A stretch of DNA of 64,000 nucleotides, taken from contig NC_063261.1 of assembly GCF_019578655.1 (NCBI RefSeq), positions 496,001 to 560,000 of the forward strand, in the 5' to 3' direction. Both the position numbers and the translations under genes were made by a program. The notes under the pieces are model-generated. The model was given only the letters and a program-made list of their open reading frames with translations. It was not told the DNA's origin and searched no databases. This DNA comes from Ricinus communis (Eukaryota > Streptophyta > Magnoliopsida > Malpighiales > Euphorbiaceae). Position 1 is the stretch's first letter. Every line of letters starts with the position of its first letter. Shown here piece by piece: positions 44,243 through 56,910 of the stretch.

Positions 44243-45706
44243 TGATGGGTGCTACTCGTGTTAGCTACAATCTAAGGCAGTGTACCTATCGATGCAGTCT
44301 AGCACTAATGGCGAGTATCAAGGTCGTATTCCTCGGGAAAGCGAAAGCCTAGAGTTACTCCTTTGTTCTTTGTTATATTAACCTAAAATGGATGATGAAT
44401 AAATTCTAAACTAACTATTAACTACGAGCTAAGTTCTAAGAGAGATGCAGGAGTAATTGATAAGTGAAATAATCAAGACAAGAAGACAAACCCAAAGGGA
44501 ATCTAAACTAGTTGGCAATCAAACAAAAGATAAAGGATCGGTGAGTCTAATTATGCTACCCGTGGACGAATTCTTAACCGAATTCGGTTTCTCTCTCGAG
44601 ATAACTGAATTCCTAAACCTAATAACCTAAAGTTGGAATCTCTTCCTAACGATTGATTCTTAAATTAGCATTAAGCTTTAATCCGCCTCTATTAAGCTTT
44701 GTTAATTCTTAATCCGGCTAGTTAATTATCCTTATCTCTAAGCGATTATTAACCAGTTCTTGTTATTCAAAATTCCAATTGCCAAACGGATTTCTCAATC
44801 TCATAAAGCAATCTAAACATCACAATTCATAACGTCTCATGAATAATGCATAATCTTATTAATACTGAAAACAAGAAGAATACAAAACTAACTCGAACAA
44901 TCCAATAATATAATATCAAGCCAACATAGTAAAGAAATCCCAATGGATTAAATCAATCTAGCTAATCATGTTCATTCTCAAAATATACAAGAATTCAATT
45001 ACAACAATAAGCAAAGGTAAAGAAAACCTGATTACACCCTTGGATGAGAGTAAACAGCCCCAAATCCTTTTGCTCCAATTGAATCGATTCTTGTTCCTCT
45101 TGCTCGATTTGAAAATCAATCAACGAACCTCGCCCAATCTTCGATCCTTCAAGGAAATCCGATTAAAACCTTGATCCAAGTCTCCTTTTCTCTTAGTTTC
45201 AACTCAGAAAACCCTTAGAGAAAGAAAAATTAGGGTTTGGGATGTTCTAACCCTAGCCTCCTCTTCTTTCTCTTCTTTTCATTCTTTTAATTAATACCCC
45301 CTGTCGCCTCCAACACGGCCGTGTTCTTAACACGGGATGGTGTTCCTGGCTGTGTTACTCTCTGTGGCCGTGCTCCTTAAAATCTACTTCTTCTTTGATG
45401 TCCAACACGGCCGTGTTTGTCCCCGTGTTGGTAACACGGCCCATGTTTGTGACCGTGTTGAGAACACGGCCAGTGTTGAGATCAACACGGCCATGTTCAG
45501 CTTCCTCATACTCGTACTTAGCTCGTTTCGGCAGCTTTGACGTCCAATTATGCTCCAATTCTTTCCTTTTTCATCCTTTGACCTCTTTTGGACCTAATGC
45601 ACACAAACATATGTATAAGGTGAGTGTTGAGACCAATTCACATCCAAATGTCCATAAAATCAATCTTAAAAAACCCCATTTAGATGTGTGTATTTTACGC
45701 ACATCA
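44243..45706 (-). repeat. Element A 5' LTR (right copy)
   Basis: 1464 bp, the partner of 37244-38719. Its CACGG array (45311-45500) lacks the 12-bp CCTGGCCGTGTT unit present in the other LTR. Confidence 0.9.
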
Positions 45707-45711
45707 GCATG

Positions 45712-46399
45712 TCTAGAGGCGATCAGCACTATGTATAGTAGATCAACTGTTCATGTTAGGGCTACATATTTTCTTTAAGTTTTTGTAATTTTTTTGACAT
45801 TTTATGTGTTTTTCAAGTGTATAAATGATAGATAAACATGACTAACAAGAAAAGATATCTCATCAATTGTAGAAAAGGCCTTGTGCGAGCTTAATTTTGC
45901 TAAAAAGGGGAATTTCTTCCTCTTTCACTAACCCTAGGTTGTTTTGGTAAGAAATTGGCAGTGAAAGCTCCTAATTTGGAGTGAATGGAGTACGACCCGA
46001 TGCTTTGATGATGAACCAACCATATTGAAACAAGTTCGAGCAAATTTGGTTGGAAATTAAGAGAGAAATCAACGAAAGAAAGTAGGAGTAAAGGTTAAAA
46101 AATGTTAGAATGAAAAAAGAATGAAGAAAGTATATATTTGTCTTAAAAATGATAAATTACCACTTTAGTCCTTAATCATCGACTTACATTTTGGCCCCTG
46201 GCCAGTAAAATTACTAGTTTGGTCTTTGAAGGCAAAAGAGTCAAGTTGTACCCCGAAGTCGAAAAATTGTCATTACACATCTCACAAGTGACATATTAAC
46301 CAGTTTGGCCCCTAGGATAGGAAAATCATTATTATTCATCTCGAAACAGAAATCGTTGTTTTCCATGGTGGAAAGTGACCTAGAAAAGACTTCCATAAT
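45712..46399. other. 3' non-coding part of the Tat-like element
   Basis: It continues the host sequence interrupted by element A (the words joined across the TSD read GGTTCGGCATGTCTAGAGG). It includes a GCGATCAGC word like the palindrome cluster at 33190-33300. Non-coding. Confidence 0.5.
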
Positions 46400-46690
46400 T
46401 GACAGGCATAGTCTCTAAATCAAGATGTGTATTTTTTCTTAAAAGGTGGTCTTCAAAATATGACGAGCATAGTCCTAAAATCAAGGAGTGTGTTTATCTT
46501 GAAGAGTGATCTTCAAATTGTGACGGGCATAGTCCCTAAATCAAAGCGTGTTATTATCTTGAAGGGTGGTCTTCAAGGTGTGACGAGCATGGTCCCAAAG
46601 TCAATGTGTGTACTTATCTTGAGGGGTGGTCTTTAAAATGCTTTTGCATATATCTACCTTGGAGGGTGGTCTTCGAGATGTCACAGACCT
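46400..46690 (+). repeat. 60-bp tandem repeat, four copies plus a partial
   Basis: Units start TGACNGGCATAGTC at 46400, 46461, 46521 and 46581 (61, 60, 60 and 60 bp), then a shortened fifth. The plus-strand frame from 46427 stays open through them, giving a 20-residue repeat (core ILKGGLQ...IVPKS). It lies just before the 3' LTR of the Tat-like element. Confidence 0.85.
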
Positions 46691-46804
46691 AAGTGTAGCT
46701 TCTATAGCTCGTATATTCTTTTACTGTACCTTTGATGTTTGTGATTTATCTCGATTTATTTAATCATGAATATTTTTTTAAATCTCGACAAACCAAAGGC
46801 AAAC

Positions 46805-48202
46805 TGTAAGCACCTGTTTTTTGAATTTAGATATCGAGGGATAATAGGAAACCCGATGATGAAAGTTGTTATTCCTCTTGAGTCTTAAAGAGTTAAGGAA
46901 CATCAAATCTTGGTTAGGATTACAAGTAATTGAGTTAAATATTATTTTTTGAAATCAAATTAGACCAAATTGACTAAAAGAATTAAGTTTGGGATCAAAA
47001 TCGAACAAAAAACCAATTGTCGAGAATAAATTGCAAAAATCTCCAAAATTAGCCAACATAGAGCCAATTGGCTCTCCATATAGCTGATCGGCTCTGTGTA
47101 GAGCTGACCAACTCTACACAATGTCGATTGGCACAAAACTCAAATTTTCACATCATTATTAATGTTCTTCGATTTTGAACGTCGATAATTACTAAAATGT
47201 GCTTTCTAGAATGTTTTTATTGATAATTATTTAGCTTTGATTTTTTTATAATTAAATAGATTTTTATTGATAATTATCCCAATTTTTTTTAAAAGTTTGT
47301 ATTTATCGATTAAAAAAGAATTTTGATAAATATCTTTGATTATCAATAATTTTTTAGGGTTCTATGGGTGGCGGTTTCAGGCGCATACCCATGTCTTTAA
47401 CGACTACGGCACTGTAAGGCTTTTTAATCTAATTGGGAACATGCTAACTAGTCACTAAGAGTAGCGCGGAGATAGATATCGCCACCTGGGTAATTCACCA
47501 GGACACTTTTATTAATGAGTGACGTTTCTCAAGTTTCATAAAGAAGCTTACACCACAAATTCAGAGATGGATCTAGAAACCAACTTCCTTTTTTGTGCAC
47601 ACAGTTCATATACAAGCATACCATATAACACATTAAGTCCACTAGCCCATTTTTATTAAGCCCAGCCCATGTTAAGGTTATTAGTCTTATTTATTAATTA
47701 ATTATGAATAAGGCTTTTGTAGTCTAGCTTAATTATAAGTTATGTTCCACTAAGCCTTTAATCCTAGATAGACTACTTATTATGATGAAGTCCAATTGTG
47801 TAAACCTAAAATCTAATGTAGCCCCATTGACCTAACTGAAGCATGAAAAAGCCCACTAAGTCTATATTGTTTTTACATTTTAAGCCTAATTACCATTGAT
47901 TAGTCTAATGGACTACAATTTTCATGTTTGATCCAATTTTAAGCCTACTAAGACTATTTTAATTAAACAATCATGTTACAGTTATTTGGCATGCATTAAA
48001 CAAAACAAACAAAATATAAAGTGCAAAAAGTAAATTTAGATATTACAAATCAGCCTATAATTAAAAAATAAAGAAAAATGCCTAAAATCTAGTTATAATA
48101 CATAAATGTATCAAAATCCATCAAAAATTGAAAATTAGGGCTTGAAGGGAGCTAAGCCGATCAGTTATGGGCATAGAGCCGATCGGTTATGGGCATAGAT
48201 TC
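46805..48202. repeat. Rearranged Tat-like 3' LTR: forward first half, inverted second half
   Basis: 46805-about 47345 matches the start of the LTR at 29559 in the same direction (TGTAAGCACC, GATGATGAAAGTTGTTATTCC). It also has a GAGCCGATCGGCTC-like cluster (47050-47135) that the first LTR lacks. From about 47350 to at least 47610 the sequence matches the reverse complement of about 30740-30980, including GCCTTACAGT and the TTTCC.AATTAG block. Sequence up to about 48000 resembles the reverse complement of 30300-30740. Element G then begins at 48203. Confidence 0.55.
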
Positions 48203-48486
48203 TGTAATGCCCACTTAACGCATTTGCATTTATTTTTATAACATGCATATCATATAGATATGAGAAATGCATGAGATATGTATGGTATTAATGCTAATGT
48301 TAAATAGAAGAAGATTATAAATGTTACAATTAAGTCCATAATAAGAATTAGAAAGTTAAGGGATTAAATTGATTAGTGGTAAAAATAAAGGGGTTAATTA
48401 AACCTAAAAAAAATTAATATGATAGAAAAGAGGAAGAAGAAAGAAAAGGTGGTAGTTCTTCTTCCTTCTTCTTCTTCTTTCTTCTT

Positions 48487-49994
48487 TGATGGTTGCTACT
48501 CGTGTTAGCTACAATCTAAGGCAGTGTACCTATCGATGCAGTCTAGCACTAATGGCGAGTATCAAGGTTGTATTTCTCGGGAAAGCGAAAGCCCAGAGTT
48601 ACTCCTTTGTTCTTTGTTATATTAACCTAAAATGGATGATGAATAAATTCTAAACTAACTATTAACTACGAGCTAAGTTCCGAGGGAGATGCAAGAGTAA
48701 TTGATAAGTGAAATAATCAAGACAAGAAGATAAACCCAAAGAGAATCTAAACTAGTTGGCAATCAAACAAAAGATAAAGGATCGGTGAGTCTAATTATGC
48801 TACCCGTGGACGAATTCTTAACCGAATTCGGTTTCTCTCTCGAGATAACCGAATTCCTAAACCTAATAACCTAAAGTTGGAATCTCTTCCTAACGATTGA
48901 TTCTTAAATTATCATTAAGCTTTAATCCGCCTCTATTAAGCTTTGTTAATTCTTAATCCGGCTAGTTAATTATCCTTATCTCTAAGCAATTATTAACCAG
49001 TTCTTGTTATTCAAAATTCCAATTGCCAAACGGATTTCTCAATCTCATAAAGCAATCTAAACATCACAATTCACAACGTCTCATGAATAATGCATAATCT
49101 TATTAATATTGAAAACAAGAAGAATACAAAACCAACTCAAACAATCCAACAATATAATATCAAGCCAACATAGTAAAGAAATCCCAATGGATTAAATTAG
49201 TCTAGCTAAACATGTTCATATTTAAAACAATCTAGGAAATCAATTACAATGAAAGAATAATGAAAATAAAACATGTACACCCTTTTCTCTCGAATTGGAT
49301 GAACTGCTCCAAATCTGGATCTACACTTTGATTAATCTCCCAAACTGCCTCTTTAATTGCTCCACTACTGTTTTGCACTCGGAATCTTATGATTCCGGGA
49401 TTCTTACTCACTGCAACTCTCTCTCGCACTCAGTATTGTGCAGAAACCGAACCAGCCACTAGGGCTCAATGTCACTCTTTTTTCCCCCTCTCTCTTAAGA
49501 AAAACTCATTTTTTCTTATATATTTAACTCAGCACGGCCGTGTTCAAGGCCGTCGTAAGCACTACCAAGTCCAGCCGTACAACCGTGGATCTCACCAAGT
49601 AGGGTTTCACCACGGCCGTGTTTCTCCCCGTGTTGTCCACCACGGGCCGTGTTTCTCCCCGTGTTGGCCACCACGGGCCGTGCTAAAGGTCGTGGTGGCT
49701 ACGGAAACTGTGCCCAAAGTGCCAATTTCAAGAATCAAAGCCAATGGTTGAGCACGGCCAGAGTCCAGGCCGTACTCAATGTATGCATTGCGGGCTCTTG
49801 TCCGATCTTGATGAATTCTCATCCGTTTCCGCACGTATTGATCTATAATTGCTTAAACAATGATGATGGTCCTATAAATGTTCCTGAAATGCAAAAGAAC
49901 ACAAAACACGGGTGATCTGGGAATAAAAGCATAATAATTGCTAAGAACATACGCAATAATATGCAAGCAAATATGTGTAAAACTATGCTTATCA
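48487..49994 (-). repeat. Element B 3' LTR (left copy)
   Basis: A CACGG array at about 49530-49780 with a duplicated block (CCACCACGGGCCGTG...CCCCGTGTT) missing from the other LTR. TATA-like TTAAATATATAAG on the minus strand (49526-49514). Confidence 0.9.
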
Positions 49995-51499
49995 AATTAC
50001 CCCACACTTAAGCTATTGCTTGTCCTCAAGCAATTAACAACTCACCTCATAAAACTACAGTTAGCAATTCCTTTCAGTTTATGCCCCTAGTCCACAACAG
50101 AGATTATTCAACACATCTCAAAGGATACTCAATCATAAATCAAATTACAAATCATTAACAAAGAATGGAAATAATATTAATGCATGAGTAACTTAAATGA
50201 TAACTCAACACAAACATCATGAACCAATGCCTCACAAGGATCACTCAAGTCGCTCAAAGTGTATATTAGGTGAATAACAAATCCCTTAAAGCAAATGCAC
50301 AAGACCCGCTCACCATAAGCTTGCTCATAAATCATATCTTCGCTACTGTGAATAAGTAAATACCAAAATCAAAGGGTCTTTACCAAGGTTGAAAATGGGG
50401 CTAAGGTAAAGGTACGGAGATTTGGATAGAAGTGTGAAAGTGCTGGAATTCGTGCGATAAACAATAGTATATGCTCAAAGGATTAAATGCCTAAGATCAC
50501 AAAAAGAATCATTCACTAAAATCCCTACTTCATAGAATAACGCTCGCAAATGCTCTAAATCCAATAAAAAGATAAATAATTAAAGAGATTTGTTTATTAT
50601 ATATTCTTTTTTTTCTTCTTCTTCTCTTTTTTCTCTTTTTTTTTTTTTTTTTATAATAATGAACTAGCAGCTTATTAGCGACCGCTGCATACAACTCGAA
50701 TAAACATAAAGAATAACAAATACAAATTGGATCAAAGGGAGCATTTAAAATATCAAAAAGATTTAGTGAATTTACCAACATAGCAACTAGCATTTTAATC
50801 CCACATAAAGTCGAACATATCACAGAAAGAAATTCCAGCATAAGGGTAAAGGAAAGATAAATGTAAAGAATGGTATAATTGAAGTGTATAGGTGTAGATT
50901 ATGAAGAAAAGGTTAAGGCTCAAAAATTGGCTAACTAATGGAAACATAAGGTGATAGGCTTTTGGTCAAATGTGGGGAATCCTAAATCGCCCAAATCATC
51001 TCATGGTATTCACAATATTCATGTAACTTCAACATGCATTACAAAGCAAGTTCTAGGAGCAAAGTTAAGTACAATGCACACTCAAACAAGAAATATAAAG
51101 AGCATAAGCATAATGAATGGTCAACTGGCTCAAAATCTCACTTTTAGGTGTGGTATTAGGTGCAGTTGGTTCAAAACATCATTAATTGAATCATTATTTA
51201 AGAAACACATGCATATGATATTATCAACGTTCTAAGTTAAAATTCGACAATTCGAAAAACAATTAAATAACACCGGTTTAACCCTAAGTAGGTTGATGTG
51301 TAAAACACCATAAATTATTTTCCAAGGACAATGTACAACAAAGAAAAGTAACTACAATTCTATAAATCAAGTCATCAATCAGCTCAAAATTAGCATACTC
51401 AAGTGCATAAAAACACAATGTCCTAACATCTCCTAAAAATACACAACACCTAGCCATAGCAATTAACAATCCATATAAGAGATTAGGGTTTACCCATAA
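49995..51499. other. Element B 3' untranslated internal region
   Basis: Non-coding; only weakly like the same region of A and C. Contains a purine/pyrimidine tract at 50605-50653. Small frames are not supported. Confidence 0.6.
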
Positions 51500-51536
51500 G
51501 CACCCCACACTTAAAGAACACACTGTCCTCAGTGTA
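51500..51536 (-). promoter_or_regulatory. Internal polypurine-like module in element B
   Basis: Same plan as 40046-40086: minus-strand GAGGACAGTGTG then AAGTGTGGGGTG. Confidence 0.45.
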
Positions 51537-51849
51537 AAATGTTATGGATACCCCGCATGGAATGCTCAACTAAGAGAACAAAAGCAATACAATCCAAGTG
51601 CATGACATGTATGAAAAATAAAGTAAATAAATACAGAAAAATAAAAAGATCTAGGGGACTGCCCTGATCATCCATCGAGGCTGATGTTGTGGAAATTCAG
51701 TGCCTACTCGGTAGAATCTGAAAATAATAAAATAAAGAAATAAAATCAAAACTGAAAATATGAAAACTAAAACTAATAAAATGTTTCAAAACAAAAAGGT
51801 TAAAAAAAAAATTAGAAATTAAAGATAAAAATTGGGGTGCCTCCCAAAA

Positions 51850-53095
51850 GCGCTTCTTTCTGATGTGATGAGTCTTCTTAGCTAGACTCATGGTGAAAGG
51901 CAAATGGGCGTGATCGACGACCATCCATCCTTCTTCCAAGCAAATGGCTTCAAGTATCCGCTTAGAGGGATAATCGTCAATGTCCTCTTCCCGACTATCA
52001 AGCAAGCTGCTAGTATGATGCGCAAGACTCGCTCCTCGTATAATTGCATGTAGTCATGATGCTCTAGGGGCTCTTCCAATTTGAAAGCTGAAGTTTCACC
52101 AATTGGAAGGATTGACGGTTGGGCAATTTCTTCAGGAACGTCAATGGTTTCCTTTAGTCCTTGTCTTGGTTCACTTGCTAGAAGAAACTCGAGCTCCTCC
52201 AAGACTTCTTCATTGGATAACTCATGCTCATCTTCCATCATCGAACGGACTTGTGGAAAATCCACCAAAAATTCCTCTAATCGCAACTCAGCATCATCAA
52301 TCGTACATTCCAGTTTGGTAGTCTTTCGGAGGATTATGTTTGCCTCTTCCTTTCCGGTTCCATCTCCATGTTCAAGAAATCGTCCCGCACATAAGCATCA
52401 TCGTCAAACATAATAGATAAACCAGGAAAAATTCTCACCGAACGCAAAGTGACGGTGCTCAAATGTTCCTCGGATTCGATGGCGTTTGATAGAGTTCTCG
52501 ATTGCTCTTCGACTAGTAACTTGAAGATTAAGCCTACTTGATGCTCTATGTTATTAATCGAGGCTTGTTGATCTTCAAGTATCCTCTCCGCTTATTGGAA
52601 TCTATCATCAAGACTTGTAATGAACCTCATCATCGGCTCTCCTCCGACACTAACTCTTCATCTTGAGTTGAAGGTGCAAGAGTAGGCTCGATGTGGTTGC
52701 TTTGAGATTCGGTGGTTCGGGCCATCTAAGCTCCATCCATAGGGTGAATGAGTACTCCACTCTTGATTATAGGTGCTTCCATACGAGTCACTTGTCCAAC
52801 TTCCCGTATAATTCACCTGTTCACAGTTATAAGAACAATGAGCAACATCACTATACAATGGACAATCATTACACATATGTAAACCACAACAAAATTCACT
52901 AAAGACTTGAGATGAAAGGATAGGAGAAGAGAGTTGATCGGTAGCCCTGCAAAACGATTCCACTCGAGCATCTAAAGATGCACGGGTATCCCAATTTTTA
53001 GCACTCTCTTGGTTCCTATTCTCATTTTCCAATACGTCATACAAAGAGTTTGAATTTAGCAATTGAACCTCCTTATCATTCACTATCTGAATCAT
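51850..53095 (-). pseudogene. Gag-like gene of element B, frameshifted
   Basis: It reads like the frame at 42880-44055 in A: 'NSLYDVLENENRNQESAKNWD' at the start, the zinc-knuckle-like 'CEQVNYTGSW' region, then 'ELSNEEVLEELEFLLASEP' and 'KLEEPLEHHDY' near the end. Frameshifts and small deletions around 52290-52660 break it into at least two frames (53095-52658 and 52286-51888). Its surviving pieces are almost identical to A and C, so it decayed recently. Confidence 0.7.
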
Positions 53096-53234
53096 AAACT
53101 TAAGCTAAATAAATATGTACAAATAAAATAAAATAAATAAACAAATAAAAATAAAAGAAATCATAAAATAATAAGAAAGAAAAAAAAATGGCTAAATTAA
53201 CAAATAGCAAATTTCACTCTAGTTTTCAAACAAT

Positions 53235-53252
53235 TCCCCGGCAACGGCGCCA
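53235..53252 (-). promoter_or_regulatory. Element B primer binding site
   Basis: TGGCGCCGTTGCCGGGGA on the minus strand, seven bases inside the 5' LTR edge at 53259. This is the 18-nt complement expected for the Athila-type (tRNA-Asp) primer. Confidence 0.8.
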
Positions 53253-53258
53253 AAAACT

Positions 53259-54706
53259 TGATGGTTGCTACTCGTGTTAGCTACAATCTAAGGCAGTGTA
53301 CCTATCGATGCAGTCTAGCACTAATGGCGAGTATCAAGGTCGTATTCCTCGGGAAAGCGAAAGCCCAGAGTTACTCCTTTGTTCTTTGTTATATTAACCT
53401 AAAATGGATGATGAATAAATTCTAAACTAACTATTAACTACGAGCTAAGTTCCGAGGGAGATGCAGGAGTAATTGATAAGTGAAATAATCAAGACAAGAA
53501 GATAAACCCAAAGAGAATCTAAACTAGTTGGCAATCAAACAAAAGATAAAGGATCGGTGAGTCTAATTATGCTACCCGTGGACGAATTCTTAACCGAATT
53601 CGGTTTCTCTCTCGAGATAACCGAATTCCTAAACCTAATAACCTAAAGTTGGAATCTCTTCCTAACGATTGATTCTTAAATTAGCATTAAGCTTTAATCC
53701 GCCTCTATTAAGCTTTGTTAATTCTTAATCCGGCTAGTTAATTATCCTTATCTCTAAGCGATTATTAACCAGTTCTTGTTATTCAAAATTCCAATTGCCA
53801 AACGGATTTCTCAATCTCATAAAGCAATCAAAACATCACAATTCACGTCTCATGAATAATGCATAATCTTATTAATACTGAAAACAAGAAGAATACAAAA
53901 CCAACTCAAACAATCCAACAATATAATATCAAGCCAACATAGTAAAGAAATCCCAATGGATTAAATCAGTCTAGCTAAACATGTTCATATTTAAAACAAT
54001 CTAGGAAATCAATTACAATGAAAGAATAATGAAAATAAAACATGTACACCCTTTTCTCTCGAATTGGATGAACTACTCCAAATCTGGATCTACACTTTGA
54101 TTAATCTCCCAAACTGCCTCTTGAATTGCTCCACTACTGTTTTGCACTCGGAATCTTATGATTCCGGATTCTACTCACCGCAACTCTCTCTCGCACTCCG
54201 GTGATTGTGCGAAACCGAACCAGCCACTAGGGCTCAATGTCACTCTTTTTTCCCCCTCCCTCTTAAGAAAAACTCATTTTTTCTTATATATTTAACTCGA
54301 CGGTAGTGTTGACGGCCAAGTCAAGCGATCTTGGCTGTGGATCTCACCAAGTAGGATTTCACCACGGCCGTGTTTCTCCCCGTGTTGGCCACCACGGGCC
54401 ATGTCAAGGCCGTGGTGGCTGTGTGCCCAAAGTGCTAATTTCAAGAATCAAAGCTAATGGTTGAGCACGGCCGAGTCCAGGCCGTGCTCAATGTATGCAT
54501 TGCGGGCTCTTGTCCGATCTTGATGAATTCTCGTCCGTTTCTGCACGTATTGATCTATAATTGCTTAAACAACGATGATGGTCCTATAAATGTTCCTGAA
54601 ATGCAAAAGAACACAAAACACGGGTGATCTGGGAATAAAACCATAATAATTGCTAAGAACATACGCAATAATATGCAAGCAAATATGTGTAAAACTATGC
54701 TTATCA
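53259..54706 (-). repeat. Element B 5' LTR (right copy)
   Basis: 1448 bp, the partner of 48487-49994. The CACGG array (about 54300-54495) is shorter and scrambled at its edge compared with the left copy. Confidence 0.9.
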
Positions 54707-54711
54707 TTCTT

Positions 54712-56773
54712 CTTATTCAAGAAAAAAAACCTGAATTTTTCAAGTGGAATTTGAAGGTTTAGAATCCATTTTTTATCTTAATCTTCATGTACAAAGGCTT
54801 TAAAGGTTTATTTGGTAAGTAATTTTAATATCTTGTTGAATTGAGTTAGGGTTAGAAGACATAAAATTCGAGCTCTAAAGACCCAATTTTTCATTCTTAT
54901 TGTTTTGATCATATCTTGAGCTAGGAAGTTTTAAATCGAGTGTTCTTTGATGATATAGAAACTTTGAAGAGTTATCTAAAACTTTTCTTCGTTTAGTTCG
55001 ATCTGATTCAGGCTCTATGTTAGTATAATAAGAGAATATATTTTATTGTTCAGTTTCCATCTTTGGCTTGAGTAAGGTGGATTGTTTTGTAGGGATATTT
55101 CTCTATACATATTCAATTGAAACAAAATCAGTTTTAAATTATATTAGACACATAAGCTTAGTGATCTGGAAAGTCTTATCATGAAATTTATTGTACAGAA
55201 GTTTTGGTGGATTTTTAAATTCACCTTATTAATTTTGTCATAGTTGGCAGCCACTCATATTTAGATAGTTTAGTGATGTTATCATGCTAGATAAAATTCT
55301 ATTATTTTTGGGTGTTTAAAAATAAGTGAATTATGATCTATTTCAGCTAAGCCAATTTGGAATGAGGGTGACACCCAAGTTAATTCAAACAAAGGAAAGG
55401 GAGCAACAAAGGTAAGTGAATAACTTAATGTCCTATGTGAATATAACACAAAATAAATAATTATAATTTATTGTTAAATTGATTGATTAAGAAAAATGTA
55501 TATAATATATTAATAGATGTTAATTTTTGTTTATGGTGATTTTTAATTATAGTATTGATGGGTGATTGTTTTCGAAATGAGAGTATATATATGAATGTTG
55601 ATTGGTGAATTCGAATGTCCTGTTATAATGTGAACAATATATTTGATTTAGTCATATCTAAAGTTTTCTAACTCTAAATGGAGTGCTACTTATTGCTATA
55701 GAAAATTTGAGATGTAATTTACAAAAGTTATAGAAATAGAGGAAGCTTGATTTTGCTGTTTTGATGGTCAATCTAGATCATACTTTCTGTTGCTTAATTT
55801 TATTGACAGCTTGACCATGGTGGATTGTTTTTTATGTTTCTCTTTCTATACACATCCAATTGATGTAAAATCAGTTTTAAAGTAATCTAGACTTATGATA
55901 TTACTGATATGGAGAATATGATTTTGGAATTCCTAATGTAGTAGTTTTGGTGTATTTTTGAATGTGCACTATTAAATCTGCCATGTTGAAATATGGTATG
56001 TTTTTGGTATATCATAGATATATTATGGTGTCTTATATATTGTGGAGATGTTGATTATTTAAATGGAGTGGTATATTATATATATACATATAAGAATTAT
56101 GGTTGGATGAATGTAAGGATGCAATGCTACTTCTGAATGAGGCATGGCTGTGTGCGATATGGAATTCCCCATAAGATTATGGTTGGCTATATGCGTATGG
56201 GGATTCATGAAAATAAAAAAAAATATTATTATAGAATTAAATATAATTCACAAGTTCATTATTGTCCTAAAGAAAATACTATGACAATGTTTATATACAC
56301 ACTATAAAGTCATAATTAAATATCGAATGGTTTGATACTTGATAATACTACATGTTTGATTGTGTTATTTTTCATAGGAAATTATGTTATTCTTTTGCTG
56401 AGTTGCTGGCTCACTCCTCTGCATTATTTTTTTTTTTTCAAGATTAGAAGAATTATAATTGGTCTTGATGAAACATTTGCATCTGTGCACTAGCATTGTG
56501 TCAGGTAGGTCAGCAGGAGGTCGCCCTCAGTTTTTCTTGAACTTGACATGTCTAGTGGATTTTGTTATCATGTATAAAACTGGTGCATTTTATGTGTATA
56601 TAAAAAAAGAGTACTATTTGATGTTGTGAGCTTTTTGGTGTGTGATTTGTATGACTCATATAAATAGTTTTTGTTATACATTTTAATTTTGAGTTAAAAG
56701 TTAGTAGTTAAGGAACATGTTATGTATCAGTCATTTACATACAATGTATGCCTGACATCCTTTACAGGTGTCA
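54712..56773 (+). repeat. Element G 5' LTR, second part
   Basis: The remainder of the G LTR after element B. It contains a diverged direct duplication: about 55075-55245 and 55822-55985 share GGTGGATTGTTTT, ATCAGTTTTAAA and AGTTTTGGTG-ATTTTT blocks. Ends CAGGTGTCA before the PBS. Confidence 0.65.
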
Positions 56774-56910
56774 TATTTAGTGGTATCAGAGAACGGTTTA
56801 AAATTCATTGGGATAGAATTGTAAAAGCATTTAAAGGCATAAATGCATATACATGTTAGGGATGCATATGAATGTAAGAATTAAAAACAAGTGTTTGTAT
56901 TTTTAATAGG

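Larger units (their letters stand above)
37244..45706 (-). mobile_element. Element A: Athila-derived LTR element without pol, 8463 bp
   Basis: It is bounded by TGATG...CATCA ends and a perfect 5-bp target duplication GCATG (37239-37243 and 45707-45711). LTRs lie at 37244-38719 and 44243-45706; apart from one 12-bp indel they differ by few bases, so insertion is fairly recent. Coding direction is the minus strand. The PBS-like site next to the right LTR (44222-44237) resembles the Athila tRNA-Asp type (TGGCGCC...), but lacks two bases compared with element B. A purine-rich tract is at 38720-38757. Inside are a gag-like frame, a promoter-like region, an intron-like stretch and an ATHILA-ORF1-like frame. 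Reverse transcriptase, RNase H and integrase are absent. Confidence 0.9.
48487..54706 (-). mobile_element. Element B: relative of A, 6220 bp, nested in the LTR of G
   Basis: Flanked by a perfect TTCTT duplication (48482-48486 and 54707-54711). LTRs at 48487-49994 (1508 bp) and 53259-54706 (1448 bp). The PBS is intact, TGGCGCCGTTGCCGGGGA on the minus strand (53252-53235), the Athila-type tRNA-Asp site. Polypurine region at 49995-50036. The R-U5 half of its LTR and its gag-like region match A closely, but U3 and the adjacent 3' region are different. It lacks the ORF1-like cassette and all of pol. Confidence 0.9.
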
